Shown in pieces: positions 9,767 to 22,627 of a stretch of DNA of 64,000 bases (its first letter is position 1; each line of letters opens with the position of its first letter). The DNA is from Ophiura sarsii (Eukaryota > Echinodermata > Ophiuroidea > Amphilepidida > Ophiuridae). The DNA is taken from assembly GCA_035610835.1 (NCBI GenBank), contig CM069442.1, positions 6,794,444 to 6,858,443 of the forward strand. The letters are read 5' to 3'. Under the pieces are notes generated by a model that saw only the letters and a list, made by a program, of their open reading frames with translations, ran no database searches and had not been told where the DNA came from. Both the position numbers and the translations under genes were made by a program.

Positions 9767-11117
9767 TTAGGACCAAATCAGCTTTAGAATAAAAACAATA
9801 TTGATCGAAGCTATGACAAAACTGTTGCGAGATTTTTTGTAAACTCGTAGCAGCAGGTCGCTGCACATAATCATACACAAATTGAATGCATAAATCTAAA
9901 ATATCAGTACATGAAACAGAGCTGTTTATAGTACCTCAGTTCCATTAAACTTCTGTTTTTTTCAAATAAAAAGTCCCACAGGTAAAATTGTATGTATCTC
10001 TTTTAAAATGTTGCAATGAATTTTGGGAAAATGTGACATTATTATGTATACGCAGCAATGGAAATACCCACATGTCTCTCTTCCCTGGGTTGTCTAGGTA
10101 GGAACTGCTACACTTAAAATGTATTTCTAACCTTTACTTTTGCAAAAGGAAATAAATCAGTTCAAAAAGTGGTCCTAGTGGGAATCGAACTATGGACCTC
10201 TGCATTGCAAACCACGTATCTCAACCACTAGACTAGTGCATGGTGAACTGGTCTGGACATAATTTTAATCCCTTTTAAACATTACGGAATAAAGCAATAC
10301 TACTATTATGATTAGTGCACACAATAATTATTGTGAATAGAGCTGCGAGGGGGTATTCCATTACTGTGTATGTATACATACTATAGTTCGATCAGTTCCA
10401 AATTAGCAAAGCCTTCTTACTGCAGCGAATGAATGTAAAAGGACACAGGTGTCCATAAGGCAACAAGCGCACTCTGCATCATATGCGTGCGGCTAAAACC
10501 GTGTGCGTGTGGCCATAATCGCACGTTTACGCTTGGATTACTTTTGCACACGAAGAGATAAAAAACAAATCTTTCTCGCCATTTTTGAACTGGATAAACT
10601 ATAGTATGTTATCTTCCGTACCAGTAAACATGCAGTCTTATCATGAAATGTATAAATACCTTACAGTCATTGATATTCATTTTAAAAACAGTTTGCAAAA
10701 TAAGTTTCCTCTTCAATTTATAACCAAAACAATGTCACAATCATTGTTGTTATTAAAAAAAGGTTTCATAATAAAAGTTCAAAATGTGCAGGTTACTAGG
10801 TCGTACGAGCCAGGATCTTGCCCTCTTCAGTCTTGAATGGTGTAACAATATAACAAAAGCACATAAAGTTGTTTACATTATATGATAATCATATCGTGGT
10901 AATCTGTAAATTCAGCGCCAATTTGGACAATTGATCAGGGGCATATACAATTTACAGATATGTGTCAGGGTGCATTATTTGTATTGATTCAACAAAATTT
11001 GCTTGCCTAGGCTTGTTATTATTATTAGTTATCATCATCATGATATCATATCATTATTATACAGCTGATGTATTTGCCTATATCGTTGATGTTCTGCCAA
11101 AACCTCTTATCTCATAA
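9767..11117. other. intergenic, no gene seen
   Basis: This is flanking DNA beside the retrotransposon. Apart from the tRNA-like unit at 10171-10240 I see no gene, only short AT-rich ORFs without recognisable features. Confidence 0.5.
10171..10240 (-). repeat. tRNA-derived SINE-like unit
   Basis: The minus strand has an A-box-like TAGTCTAGTGG (10235-10225) and a B-box-like AGTTCGATTCC (10191-10181) at tRNA spacing. The T stem and acceptor do not pair, so this is a decayed tRNA-derived sequence rather than a tRNA gene. Confidence 0.55.
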
Positions 11118-11303
11118 GGCCCTTCAGCATGTATAAAGTAATCCTTCCTATGTATAACATTCGGACAGTGTGCTCTAGACATGTTTAAGGGCCAAATCAC
11201 ATCTATCAATGCCTTGTAGGTGATCTTGACTCTGAACATGTATAAAGCAACACTTCCTAGGCATGACCTTTGGGCAGTTCTACTTCATACATGCTGAAGG
11301 GCC
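11118..11303. mobile_element. MITE-like palindromic repeat, GGCCCTTCA family, copy 1
   Basis: It starts GGCCCTTCAGCATGTATAAA and ends in the near inverse TTCATACATGCTGAAGGGCC. Three more copies occur at 32741, 41980 and 53712, each 185-189 bp. No coding potential is seen. Confidence 0.75.
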
Positions 11304-11593
11304 GAAAAAACATACGAGGTGTTGATAGAACATCGACGATTATGTCATGAGAAGATAGATATTTACCAAATTGAATTATGTTTGTCATTTTCTGTATTTA
11401 TAAAGAACACTCTAAGTCTAATAACCACTTCAACTCAACACCCTGACCATTTATTAGTTAGAGTGATGTCCACCTCTTTTCAGCAGATGTTTTTGTTGTC
11501 TTTTCGGCTAACTGTCCCCTTACAAATTACACAATTTTGTGGTGTTGCATATGATTTTCCCCTCTCCAAATTATGTTTCAATTATCTTGTATT

Positions 11594-11865
11594 TTAAAGG
11601 TAAATGTATATTTATTTACCATTTACCCTAATTCGCTGTCTATCATGTAACATTTCACGATTTGGTTATTTTGATTTAGATCACATCGAAATTATCAGCA
11701 TAACTCACCACACAATTTGCTTCAAACCAAATTTCAATCTAGCGCCATTATTCATCCGTTTTCCCATAAACTATTACACTTCAGGGTTCATACGTACCTT
11801 CTCTATTGATGCAATTCCTTTTTTCCAAATTTCAGTTTTCTCAGCAATCTCTCAATGCCCCTTAA
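11594..11865. mobile_element. TTAA-flanked MITE, AGGGGCA family (degenerate copy)
   Basis: The right end, AATCTCTCAATGCCCCTTAA, and the interior (CTATCATGTAACATTTCACG) match the copies at 30040 and 50038. The left terminus is eroded. Confidence 0.55.
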
Positions 11866-14052
11866 CAACACTGCAGAAGTAGTTGTTCTACGCAATAAAA
11901 TACTACTAACGAACGCTTTTATATCAGACAATAACACAGGTATGGTCAAGAAACAATACTTTTACTTTTATTCTCATTCTTATTACATACTTATTTTTTA
12001 CATTTATCTGTTAAAATTAGTGCCCTTTTTTTGCTCACTTTAGCCAACTTTTACCTATGTTTGTATTAAATAACCCACAAACATTCCACCCAATCCTGTG
12101 CAGTGGGAACGCCATGCGGCAGCGTATTGCACGGCATAAGCTTGCAAAAGAAACACAGTTAGGCATACTACAGAAGTAGGCCTACATGTTATGGGACAAG
12201 ACCATTGTTACAACGCGAAGCGCAAGGGTGGTTGCGCTGTTAAATCTAAGCTTCCCTACCCTATTTATTTTGTTTGAATGTCGGCAATTTTTCTGAGAAC
12301 CAATGAAGATAGCTATCCGCCACCTCCAAAAAAGATACATAGAAGAGAGGCGTATAAAAAAGGTTTTGTTTTATATGCAGTATTTGTATTTGCGATAGCC
12401 AGATAGATAATACTAATTACACTGCGAGATAGCTCAACAGACCTAGACAGATTGTTATCAACCAACTCAAATAGGTGAGATAATCTTGAGATAATACAGT
12501 TCAACGAGGGTTGTGTTTGAAATTGGTAAACTTTATAATGTAGGGAAAGTAAACTTGGGTTGCCAGTTTGAAAGTCACCGTGTGACCACCGCCACCTGGG
12601 TAAAGTGTTATTGTGTTGCCACCACTTTATGAATCTCTAAAGTTGGTTATACTTTGCATGACGACCCTTGTTTGACTTTTAAATAGCGCCCTCTGTTGGT
12701 GTTATTCTGCTAGGTTGAACCAATGGCTGTTTCTCAATATTTGTTATAAATAGCTCTGGTACCGAGCTGGGGTAAGCTTTACAATACCCTACCATTTGTA
12801 TTCCTCACTGTGTAAGTGTAATTGGGTCGTTCTTTAAAAGTCCCCATTGAAGACATGCAGTCGTAGGGTATACTAAAGGAACTCCCCAAGCTGCGAGCGC
12901 AGCGAGATGCCACTGAAGAGCATCCCAACACTAGAGCCAGGTCTTTGCTACCAAGGTTTAGAGGGGCACAGTTTTGGGTTATTGAGGAGACACAAGTCTA
13001 GTGCTAGTTATAAAGGGTGACATCTGCAACCTACAAGATTGGATTTATCACAGCAGAAGGTCGTGGGACCAAGAACTGATCCATCACATCCCTTAGAAAT
13101 GCGAAATCCGGGACATTACAGCTATCGCCCTCTGTTGTCCTTTTAATATCCTATAAAGTCGAGCGTTGAGTCATGACATAATTCATGCATGGCACAAAAA
13201 TATAAGCCATAGGCCACTATTGGTGTTGAAACAATGAAGAGAATTACATTTAATGGACCTACGGCACATATTCTCCTGGCCACAGTCCGACATACGCAGG
13301 CGTTCTTCGATCAGCTTACAGCACATGCTTGAAAACTCACAAAATGCCGCTAACCAATCAGAGCCGTGAGGTCAAGCTTACATGTATTGCTCACCACCGA
13401 TGTCCATTGCACCATTTTTGGGGGGTGAGGTTGACCTCGCGTACTTAACGGGAAGTCAACCTCAAAGGACATGCGTCCTTTAGAGAATGCAACAATTGTA
13501 GAGCTTGGATCATTAACGTATCGGATAGAGAAAATACTCAACATAAACGCTACACTTTTTTCGTGGAGATTGCCCAATAGCAGAGAAACAGCCTGGGGGG
13601 GGGGGGGTGCTACTTAGGGGATCTGAGGTTACATGGATGTGCCGCTAAATAGGGTCGCCTTTTCATCTGACTGGTAAATGGAGGACCCCTTATTTGTCTT
13701 ATTTTTTGATAAATGAATGGGTTCATTATTCATCAATTGGGCCTTAAAAGGCCAAGTTCGAAATCCTTGGCGACACACCCCCACCACCAATAATAATAAG
13801 TACCTCCCCCAGGAGAAACAGGGGGTGTTTTCAATTTTTCCTGGATGCATTTTTTACTATCTTTATCAGATTATCAGCGTTGAACTTCATCTAATCGTGA
13901 ACAATTTGGTGTATAGATCGATCAAATCTGTTCGCTAATATACAACGTCTGCTATTGTGATATGTTTATATTGTGATATGTTTAAGAGCATTTACTTGAT
14001 TATTTGAGAACTTAATATCCTATCGATTATAATCTGTCGCTCCTCTGACGGA
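11866..14052. other. intergenic, no gene seen
   Basis: No convincing gene or RNA. It contains decayed repeat fragments, including a G-run near 13592 and G-rich derived sequence to about 13740, and short unsupported ORFs. Confidence 0.45.
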
Positions 14053-14124
14053 TGCCTCGTTAGCTAAAATGGTAAGAGCGTTGTGGATGATGTAAAGGTT
14101 GCAGTTTCGAACCCGATCAGAATC
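14053..14124 (+). repeat. tRNA-derived SINE-like unit
   Basis: A-box-like TTAGCTAAAATGG at 14060 and B-box-like AGTTTCGAACCC at 14103. Its backbone resembles the better-preserved unit at 30473-30545, including the shared AAAGGTTGC block before the B box. The stems are decayed. Confidence 0.5.
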
Positions 14125-14284
14125 ACATAAACATGGGTGTTTTTAAAAATAACTGAATCGGCATTTAGATGAGGTAACCACAACAAGAAAAACGAGGGCG
14201 CCCTGAAAATAATTCCTCTCTAAAAGGGATGTGCCAGGAGGCAACTGGTATCCCGCATGCAGAAAATAAGAATATCAAGAAAAT

Positions 14285-14410
14285 TTGAATATCTGGAGTA
14301 ATTCTGTTATACCCTTCACAGGGGTATTCATTGTGCGTTATTTTTAAGGAACGACGCATACTACCGATGTTGGTGTGTAGGGTATAACAGAATTATGCCG
14401 AATATCTTTT
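14285..14410. repeat. short foldback repeat
   Basis: TTGAATATCTGGAGTAATTC on the left is mirrored by GAATTATGCCGAATATC on the right, and TTCTGTTATACCCT by AGGGTATAACAGAA. The arms are about 30 bp around a ~65-bp loop. Confidence 0.6.
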
Positions 14411-15650
14411 ATTAGAATACAGTTGATCATTCTGTAATTTTAGAGCATTCTAAAATTACTCCGATAGATAAACTTGATTACTAAAAATGAAGGGAAGAAA
14501 GGCACTCCAGTTAAAAACAGAAGTCCAAAATGTGTGTAATCATGATCACTATCACTGGTAGTGTGGGTTAAAGCAGGTCAAAGACTGATCAGTCTGTTGC
14601 CTTGACCGATGATGCGACATCTTTCAATCGTTTGTTATGATTTGAAATCATAGTTCTCTTTGCATTACCTTTGTCCCACTACACTTAATGTAACCTCATT
14701 AGGCTCTTTCTTAACAGTTTTTTGAACTTCATATCGGGGAAGTTATCGTTATGTAAATTACGCTGAATTAGTAATAATTGTATGATTGGACTCGAGTGTT
14801 TACCTTTATTGATCTATTCGTATGCGTTATCGTATGATTGTGATATGGATATTAATACACATATACACAAGATTAAACGTTGAGGCATGCCAAGGTAATA
14901 TTAAGCAATATTGTGCGATCTTTTTCATTTTTGTACACAAATTTTCTCTCTCTTATATCGAAATTTATCTTATCGAAAAATACTTTCCTGGCTGGACTCA
15001 TACATTTTGACTGTATTTTCAGTGAAAAATGATCACAGAACTTTACTAAATCATTATGGAAATCTGTTTCCAATTTACGGCATTTTTCAACATATTTATT
15101 TTGATTTTCATCATAAGGCATTCCATACTATTTTGTTCACTTGTTCACAATACGCGATTGTAGCCAGAAACACTTTAAACGGCGTTAACAGGGTGTCAAA
15201 CCATGGAATTATATTTACGAACGAAAAAACATGCAGAAAATAAGTTGTCGGAGCAGACCCCTACAGTTTATGTCAGCCTATTCAAACCATGATTTTGAAG
15301 TAATTAGGAATCATATCGCTCTGTAACTTAGTAGATCTTTACGATTTATGATCAAAAATGCAAATCGGCAAAAAATTCTGCTTTCAAAGTAAAAAATTAG
15401 GGATAGAGAGGGCTTCACTTGGAAAAGATCGCGTAATATGACTTGAATTGTTTTGATGATTAGGTGACAGGTAATTGAATCATTATTATGTCAATATATA
15501 TCTAAACAAATAACAGTGCCATTGTGTTTATTTTGTTTGATCAGAGGTCATTAATGGTTACGAAAATGGTTTTGATTTTCTTACATAACTTAATGTAACA
15601 CAACCAGTGGTGGTACCAGCATCAAAAGAAAAAAAATAGAACTTTTCCCC

Positions 15651-15689
<39 letters not shown>

Positions 15690-15693
<4 letters not shown>

Positions 15694-16066
15694 CAAACAT
15701 AATGGTGTACACATGCGTGACCAATTTTTTTCCAGCCACCCCCTAAACAAGTTTTACCATGCAAGCAAAATTACCCCCTAAACAAGTTTTTAGCGCGCTT
15801 TCCTTGCAAATTTTGACCCCTAAACAAGTTCTTGCCAGAATATGACCCCTAAACAAGTTTTGTCTATTTAACGGGGAACAAAATAAGTTACCCTAAACAC
15901 GTTCGACCTGTATTTTAAGCCGGGATTTTAAGCCACCCTTTTTCTTGAAAATCAGCGTTTTTGATACCCTTAACGCGTCACGCGCGTGACGCGTCCAACA
16001 CTGAAAAAACACCCCTTTTTACGCGTTTTTTTTGGTCACGCATGTGTACAACATTATGTTTGACTG
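15690..16066. mobile_element. inverted-repeat element bounded by poly(G)/poly(C)
   Basis: About 34-bp inverted ends (AGTCAAACATAATG...GTGACCAA and its inverse ending TTTGACT) abut a ~34-base G run on the left and a C run on the right. Inside are about five spaced copies of CCCCTAAACAAGTT. No ORF. Confidence 0.7.
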
Positions 16067-16133
16067 GCCCCCCCCCCCCCCCCCTCGGGCTTTTCCCCCT
16101 CCCCCGATATGCATAAAAACATAGCTGTGGCGG

Positions 16134-16519
16134 TTAGGGTCACTGAGAAATTGCCAAGAAATATGAAATTTAGAAAAAATGAATTGTTTCAATAGAGGAA
16201 CGTAGGAACCCTGAATGATAATAATTTATTGGAAAATGGTTTGAATAATTGCGCTAGATAGAAATTAGATTGAAGCCATTTATATGGCGAGTGATGCTGA
16301 TAATTTGGCTTACTGTATTTTGCGCAACAAAACATGATCTACATGTACATGTACATCGAAATTACCAAATCATAACATTTTACACGATAGAAGGTGAATT
16401 AAGGTGATTGGTTTCAGATGGTAGTAAGTATGTCAAAGTATTTACGTAGGTGCAAAAAAACATGATTTCCAGTCAAATTGAGGGCGCCCTCTTATACCTA
16501 TCTCTTAATGCCCCTTTAA
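16134..16519. mobile_element. TTAA-flanked MITE, AGGGGCA family
   Basis: The right end AATGCCCCTTTAA and the left interior CACTGAGAAATTGCCAAGAA match the copies at 30040 and 50038. The left TTAA and first bases have diverged. Confidence 0.55.
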
Positions 16520-17044
16520 AGTAGAAGTCACATGTCAAGTTTAATTGAACAAAGTATCATGTTGATAGCTACACTGTGTGGGAATGCTGAAATGGACACC
16601 GTTACATATCCACACAGGGCCAAACCATTGGCATATCTCTTTACAGTACCAGGCTATCATTTATGAAATTCAGCTGTTTGATTTTCACAATTGACTAAGA
16701 GCAATGACATTTAAATCGAAGTTTTAAATAATATAAATATTCCATTGCAGATGTCATGCTAGCGAAAACCTGCCCGCCCGCCCGCCAGGCATTTACTCAT
16801 CTGGCATGACACATCCGGTTGTTGTCAGAACCTGCTCACCCCCGCCTGTGGCAACAATACCAACTTGGAACATTCCTAGCATGCAGTGACTTGCACTCAC
16901 CTATGATGACTGCTATCCACAAAACACTCCTCCAACCAACCACAGATCTTGGAAGGCAACCAACCAATCCCGTCCATCTCATAAAACTTGTTAGGCCCCT
17001 CCCATTGTTTATAGCAGTAGATGGGTGGGCACAGGCTTCATGAT

Positions 17045-17502
17045 TAAATTAGAGCCTCCTGCCAGCTCTCCCTGGAGTAAAATGAGGCCCAAAAAATAAT
17101 TTTGTGTTGCCCTTAAGTGCCAAAATATTTAATTCAGGTTGGTCGGTCAGAATTTTTTTCAATTTTTTCAATTTTTTTTCCTTTTCATTTTTCTTTTTTT
17201 TTTTGGCTGAAAAATATATGGTTTATGTCAAGACAAAATTGGTATATGCCCATATGTCAATTTACCTAATGTTTCTAGTGTGACAATAGTCTAAAAAAAC
17301 ATTTATTTAGGCTTATTTATTCATTTCAAGCAAGAAAGAGTAACATTTAGACACTTTTAATCAAATTTAAATCTTTTTTTTTTCTTTTTTTTTAAATGCG
17401 ACCCTAGTTTTTACGATTTTAGGGTCGGTCACTGAGGGCAACACAACCTTTTTTTTGTGCCTAAATTAGAGCCTCCTGCCAGCTCTCCCTGGAGTAAAAT
17501 GA
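17045..17502. mobile_element. 376-bp inverted-repeat insertion between 41-bp direct repeats
   Basis: Identical 41-bp copies at 17045-17085 and 17462-17502 flank an insert. The insert starts GGCCCAAAAAATAATTTTGT and ends with the near inverse, ACAACC(T)8GTGCC. Its ends share about 28 bp, including GTGTTGCCCT. Related ends occur at 19728 and 60332. Confidence 0.7.
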
Positions 17503-18251
17503 AGCTGGGGTTCACTCCATCTGCAGGCTCGAAATCATCATCCTGCTGGGAGAGTAGCAGTCACCAACCCAGCATGTGATGTGGCCGTTGTGGGTATCAA
17601 GCCAAATAGGTAGTGTTATGTGATAATGCTCCCATTGGGACCACTCACTGCATTGTACTGGCTGTGGCAATTTAGGGGCTGAGGCATGTCACTCCATGGT
17701 CATGCAAGGACATAGTCTGGGAAACTTTCTTGATCATTTTGACGTTTTAAAGGGCCATTGTGAGTTTGACAGCAACTGCGGTGCTGGCTGTAGTGGCCAA
17801 ATATTTTGTTTTCACTTGCGCGGCTGAATAAGGGTTAGGTTTAGGGTAAGGTTCAGACTGTCTGATTCTTTTCAAGATGTTTATTTCATCGATCCATGGT
17901 TATTTGATGTCAATCTATGCCTGTGTAGAATCCCGGGGGGGGGGGGGGGGGGGGGGCCGGCACTCAACTATTTTTTGGGTAGGGGTGTGCCGCACAGGGT
18001 ATCAAAAAGGGGGGATACAGAACTGAACTAAGTGGATTTTATGACGAAAAGTAGGTCTTAGGAACTGATTTTTTCAAAAAAGTAGTTATTGAGAACCCGG
18101 GGGAGAGGGGGGGGGGGGGTGGTACTCACCCAAGACGGTATACAGGGGTGTGCCGCTCTAATGGGTAGCTTTTGGGGCACAAAATCCCTAAACATGGGGT
18201 ATGATTTTGTGCTGGAAATCCCTAATAATGGGGTCACTTTTTACAAATGGG

Positions 18252-18345
18252 TCTATTTTTGCGAAATTTGTGTCTATTTTTGCGAAATTTGTGTCTATTT
18301 TTGCGAAATTTGTGTCTATTTTCGCGAAATTTGTGTCTATTTTTG
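18252..18345 (+). repeat. 21-bp tandem repeat, about 4.5 copies
   Basis: The unit is TCTATTTTTGCGAAATTTGTG with one T-to-C variant. It lies in a decayed G-rich dispersed repeat spanning about 17935-18470. Confidence 0.8.
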
Positions 18346-19890
18346 GGGTCTTCAGAACTGATGCAGGCTCAAAAGGGGGGTCATAAGAACTAGCAGCAGA
18401 GGGTGAAAAAGGGGGTCTTCAGCCCGGCACGTACCTATACCCTTTTCCAATGTCAGTCCTCCCCCCCAGGTAGAATCGTAGGGTTTTATTTTGGTGTTGA
18501 GTATAGTCATGTGATATTATTTCATGAATAAATCCTTTACTTTCAAAACCACACCTATCATATTTTTGTCTACACACACACCAGCCACATCCATAATCAT
18601 CACATGGGTTGATGATTAGCATTGACCCTTACACCATCACATGATCATATCTAAACCAGACAATTTCTTCTTGTCAAGGTTGATGACTGTGTGGTGAGGT
18701 ATGGTGAGTGATATATCATCAAGTTGAGTGGATGATGATGGTCTCTAGCATTGAATGCTGATTGGCTGACTGATAAACTGATGAAACTGGATTGGCTTAT
18801 TAAATGGGAGGGGGGTGAGAGTAATGATTATCAATTACCCTACCATCATGTATCCTTCCTTGGGTGTATCAACACCAATTTCTCAATGGTTTATGGCTGG
18901 GTTGGTGACTGGTGAGTGACACTACCCCTATAGTGGAACTTGCCCTGAGACAAAACAATATGTCTTCAATAAAGACAATTTTATGGGATGAGAAGTATGT
19001 GTGATGGTGTGATTGGCTGGCAAGATTCTAACATTGAACCCTGATTGGCTGCTGGATGTTAGAATGAATGGTCATTGGCTCATGACCTCATACTCCACAA
19101 CATGGTAAGGATTTAGAGAAAAAGTGCAAGTTGACCCATGGTTGTCCCTGACCATCTTCTCTATGACCATTTATTATCCAGATGGGATCAAATCCAGACA
19201 ACTTGCAAATGTCATTTGGTGACTGAATGGGTGGTGACTATAATGAGTGATGCCATCTTGGTAGTGACTGTACCTGACAGAATGATGTGTTTTCAATTAA
19301 AGGTAGATGACGAGATCACATTTTCGTAACACAGAATTATTTCAAACATACGGAGATTTTCATATCATATGAAAGCTCGTATTTTTCTTATCATCATACT
19401 GAAATTTGACGGCCTAAATCGGTATAATTACGGAGAAATCGATGAAATAACGTCGAATTACCGCGAAAGGTGGTAACCACCAATATCATTTGTGTACAAC
19501 TCAATGGGTACATTTCACGGCATCTTTTGCGTCTAAAATAAGAACCATTAGAGTTATGCAACTCAAACTTTGGAATACGACTTTTTTAAGGATGACCTTT
19601 CATGTAGAATAGTAAACTTCAAGTTTAAAATCGGAACATCTACCTTTAAACATTACGTAGTGTATGGGCAGAAAAGCGCAAGTTGATTGGCTTATGGGTT
19701 TTTTAAACTGATTGGTTCCTGACCTTAGGCCAAAAAAAAAGTAGTTGTGTTGCCCTCATCCGGCCGGGTCAAAATTCCGAGAATGTGGGCCGGGTATTTT
19801 TTCAAGATTTCTTTTTTTCAAGATTTTTTTTCAAGATTTTTTTTCTCAAAATCTTCCAACCTGTGAAAATTGCACAGAGATGGGATAGTC
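18346..19890. other. intergenic, no gene seen
   Basis: A stretch enriched in loosely repeated GATTGGCTG-like words (18720-19080) and, near 19728, one end of a GGCCAAAAAA/GTGTTGCCCT-type element. No gene supported. Confidence 0.4.
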
Positions 19891-19894
19891 ACGT

Positions 19895-20715
19895 TCACAC
19901 TAGGCGGAGTAAGGACGGCGTAAGGAAGAGTAGCGGTGGTTTGGCGTAGCAATCGCGTAACTGATGGAGTAGTGACTGTGTGAACGATGATTAGCGTAAG
20001 TTACGCGGCCTTAATCCGGTCGATTTACTCCTGCTTTTTAGCAGGAGTAGCGAGGAGTAAGCGAGGTCAGCGTAGCCCCGCCTGGCGTAAATGGCTGTGT
20101 GAACGGTGTACTTTACGCTAATCGCGCGTAAGTGTGACCTTTTACAAGATCGTGACCTTGGTGTGTGATGTGCCTATATATTTCCACGATGTAACGTTTT
20201 GCAAGCTCGCGACCTTGCTGTGTGTTGTGCCTATACGGTATAACGAAATGGTGAAATCTCGATACATTTTAAAATATATCAAAATAAATAACTGAATTTA
20301 ATAAGTTCAAAAGAAATTAAAGATGTTGTTTGGGCAGACTATTTGCAGAAGCTTTTTGACAATTTAAAAAACTTGATGATGTGCATATTCAATTTTTATT
20401 TCTATAAATGCGAACAATTTATCCTTTTTCTTCTTAATTTAATTCCAAAATAATAGAACACGCATCAACACAAAACCATTTTCAGTGATAGCCTATGCGA
20501 TATGTAATACAATTTACAAAGGTCAAAGCAAATGCTGCCTATTTCAACACTTGCACCAGCAAAGCTGATAATCAGCGTAAGTTACGCGCGTAGCGGTATG
20601 AGTAAAGCGTGTGTGGACATGCGGTCAGAGTAACGAAACTATTTGTGGCATTTTTATTGCTTTTAGCGTAAGTTACGCTTTTGAATAACCACTGTGTGAA
20701 AGTAGCTTAAGAGTA
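19895..20715. repeat. decayed repeat rich in GCGTAA/TTACGC motifs
   Basis: The 13-bp near-palindrome GCGTAAGTTACGC occurs at 19994, 20575 and 20666. CTGTGTGAACG-like words recur near 19976 and 20093, with a variant near 20690. It is probably a non-autonomous element with subterminal motif copies. Confidence 0.45.
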
Positions 20716-20746
20716 AGAGTGCACATTAAGGTCAACTCTTACAAGC

Positions 20747-20999
20747 CAGATCCTTTGGGAATGTCTCAAGGTTGAGATTTCTCCATCTTAAAGCACTGCT
20801 TAAAGGCAAAGGTCCACTCTGGACAGTTCACCCAGGGTGAACTAGCATACACCAATTCATTTAGTGACATATGACATTCCCAAAGGATCTGAATGGTCAG
20901 AGTGGTCCTAAAGGTTTAACTCTATATCATCTGTCCCCAAATGAACAGGTGTAAGCCAGGTCACCCTGGGTGAACTGGCCAGAGTGGACCATTGCCTTT
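20747..20999. mobile_element. overlapping inverted-repeat element(s)
   Basis: A 19-bp perfect inverted pair, CAGATCCTTTGGGAATGTC at 20747 with its inverse at 20873-20891, interlocks with a ~38-bp pair. The second pair starts AGGCAAAGGTCCACTCTGG near 20804 and ends CCAGAGTGGACCATTGCCT near 20997. Confidence 0.7.
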
Positions 21000-21903
21000 T
21001 TTAAATGTTTCTAAATATACAAAAAGACAACCACAGCAAGTGGATCAGAGGGGCACAGCAGTAGTTGCTGTCGATAAAGGGTATTTTGTTAGGGGCAGCA
21101 CAGCAGCCCTATGGGGCATCGACGCTACATCAATTGCCGTCTTCAATGCAGTTGATTACTTTCGAGGCCTGTACTGGTGAATAACATTATTTTCTTCACC
21201 TCTAATATGAAATGTATGTCACGCTTGTTTCTCCCCGTGGGATGGCTGACTTTTAAGAATGTAAATTATCTTAACATTCATTTGTCACTACTAGAATAAT
21301 CTATTTATACAAATACTCTGGTAAGGTCAAAGTGTGAAACATTAGAGGAAAAACATTCTCTTATGGGGGGAAAATCGGTTAAAACTCAAACCGACAATCC
21401 CAGATCACCAGGGGATGGTTTACCACTAGTGGGGTCAAAGGTTATCAGAAATCTGAAAATGATTTACCTCTAAAAGCGGTACAGGTGGATTAGATTACTA
21501 AAGTGTCTGGAATTAGGTAGGATAGAATTCTCAAGTTTTAAAGGGAGAAATGGATCCCAGCCATGTCTACCTTATAACAGGATTGTATTGGTCATGTCCC
21601 TATGTGAGATGGGGGGGGGGGGGGGGGGGGGGGGTGCACATTGATTCAAAGGTAGACCATGCTAGGTAGACCATGCTTGTAAACAGGTAGTTTTTCATAG
21701 AATGGCAATATTAAGCATTCATTTCGTAAAGTCACAAACAGTCAAAATTGTGGGAAAGTTTTTAGCTTAAAACCCTAACCCTACTACACCACACGGCAGC
21801 AACACAGCCAGCTTGTTTATATAACCCGGCGTGCAATTTTTTGGGCTATGAAATGGACCCCGGCTATATACGAGGCAAAATATAATGAGCCGAGTAGGTA
21901 TGA

Positions 21904-21972
21904 CAGCCGTGGTGTAGTGGAATGGAGATGGGCTTTGGTGCTGGAGGTCCGTGGTTCAAATCCGGGTGAATT
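21904..21972 (+). repeat. tRNA-derived SINE-like unit
   Basis: A-box-like TGGTGTAGTGG at 21910 and B box GGTTCAAATCC at 21953. It is bracketed by inverted CACCACACGGCA (21790s) and TGCCGTGTGGTG (22001s), so it may be the core of a larger foldback. Confidence 0.55.
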
Positions 21973-22392
21973 TTCTGAGTCGAAAAAAAATAAAACTGTT
22001 GCCGTGTGGTGTTATAACTTGGAAATACTTGTAGTAAAGATGCTAAAACAAAATAAGGAGACAGAAAATTGAAACGGGTTGCAGACAGACTATGAAAGCC
22101 GGAAAGGTAAGGTTTCCCCCCTCAATAATCATAGCATGAATGCTATTTGAAAATCATAACCAAATTTGCAATTGCAGGCTTGAACACGCATCTTTAGAAG
22201 AGGATTTATTTCTTTGGCTTAGATTCAATTCAATCCTAAAGTCCACACATGAGCGTGATATTCATCAATGAATACAAATGTCCCGTTCTTCCTCCTCAGT
22301 ATTTAGGTGAGCAAAGTTGTTTATTTCTTTTTATCCCTAACCCCTAACCGGGATCACAATTATGGAAGACAAAACACCAACTTAATCAATGT

Positions 22393-22464
22393 GGTGACTG
22401 GCCGGGAATCAATCCGGGGTCGCTCTGCACGTCGGCCAGTCGTCCCACCCACTAATAAGCCACG
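22393..22464 (-). repeat. tRNA-derived SINE-like unit
   Basis: The minus strand carries an A-box-like GTGGCTTATTAGTGG and a B-box-like GGATTGATTCCC near 22416-22405. Decayed. Confidence 0.4.
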
Positions 22465-22627
22465 ACCCTCAGCTACTCGTTCGTGCAGTATACCACTCTC
22501 GCTATACTACATACTGTTATACTGTACACAGCGCCCAATATCGGGCATTATAGCCTAGGTACAGTGCCCCTGAAACCTAGGGACATGAGTTTTTGTGTAC
22601 ACAGACCTGGATGATCTCCTACTCTTT

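Noticed and set aside
14873..15243. Overlapping ORFs of 60-110 codons on both strands
   Set aside because: AT-rich, no splice context, no recognisable motif, and they conflict with each other.
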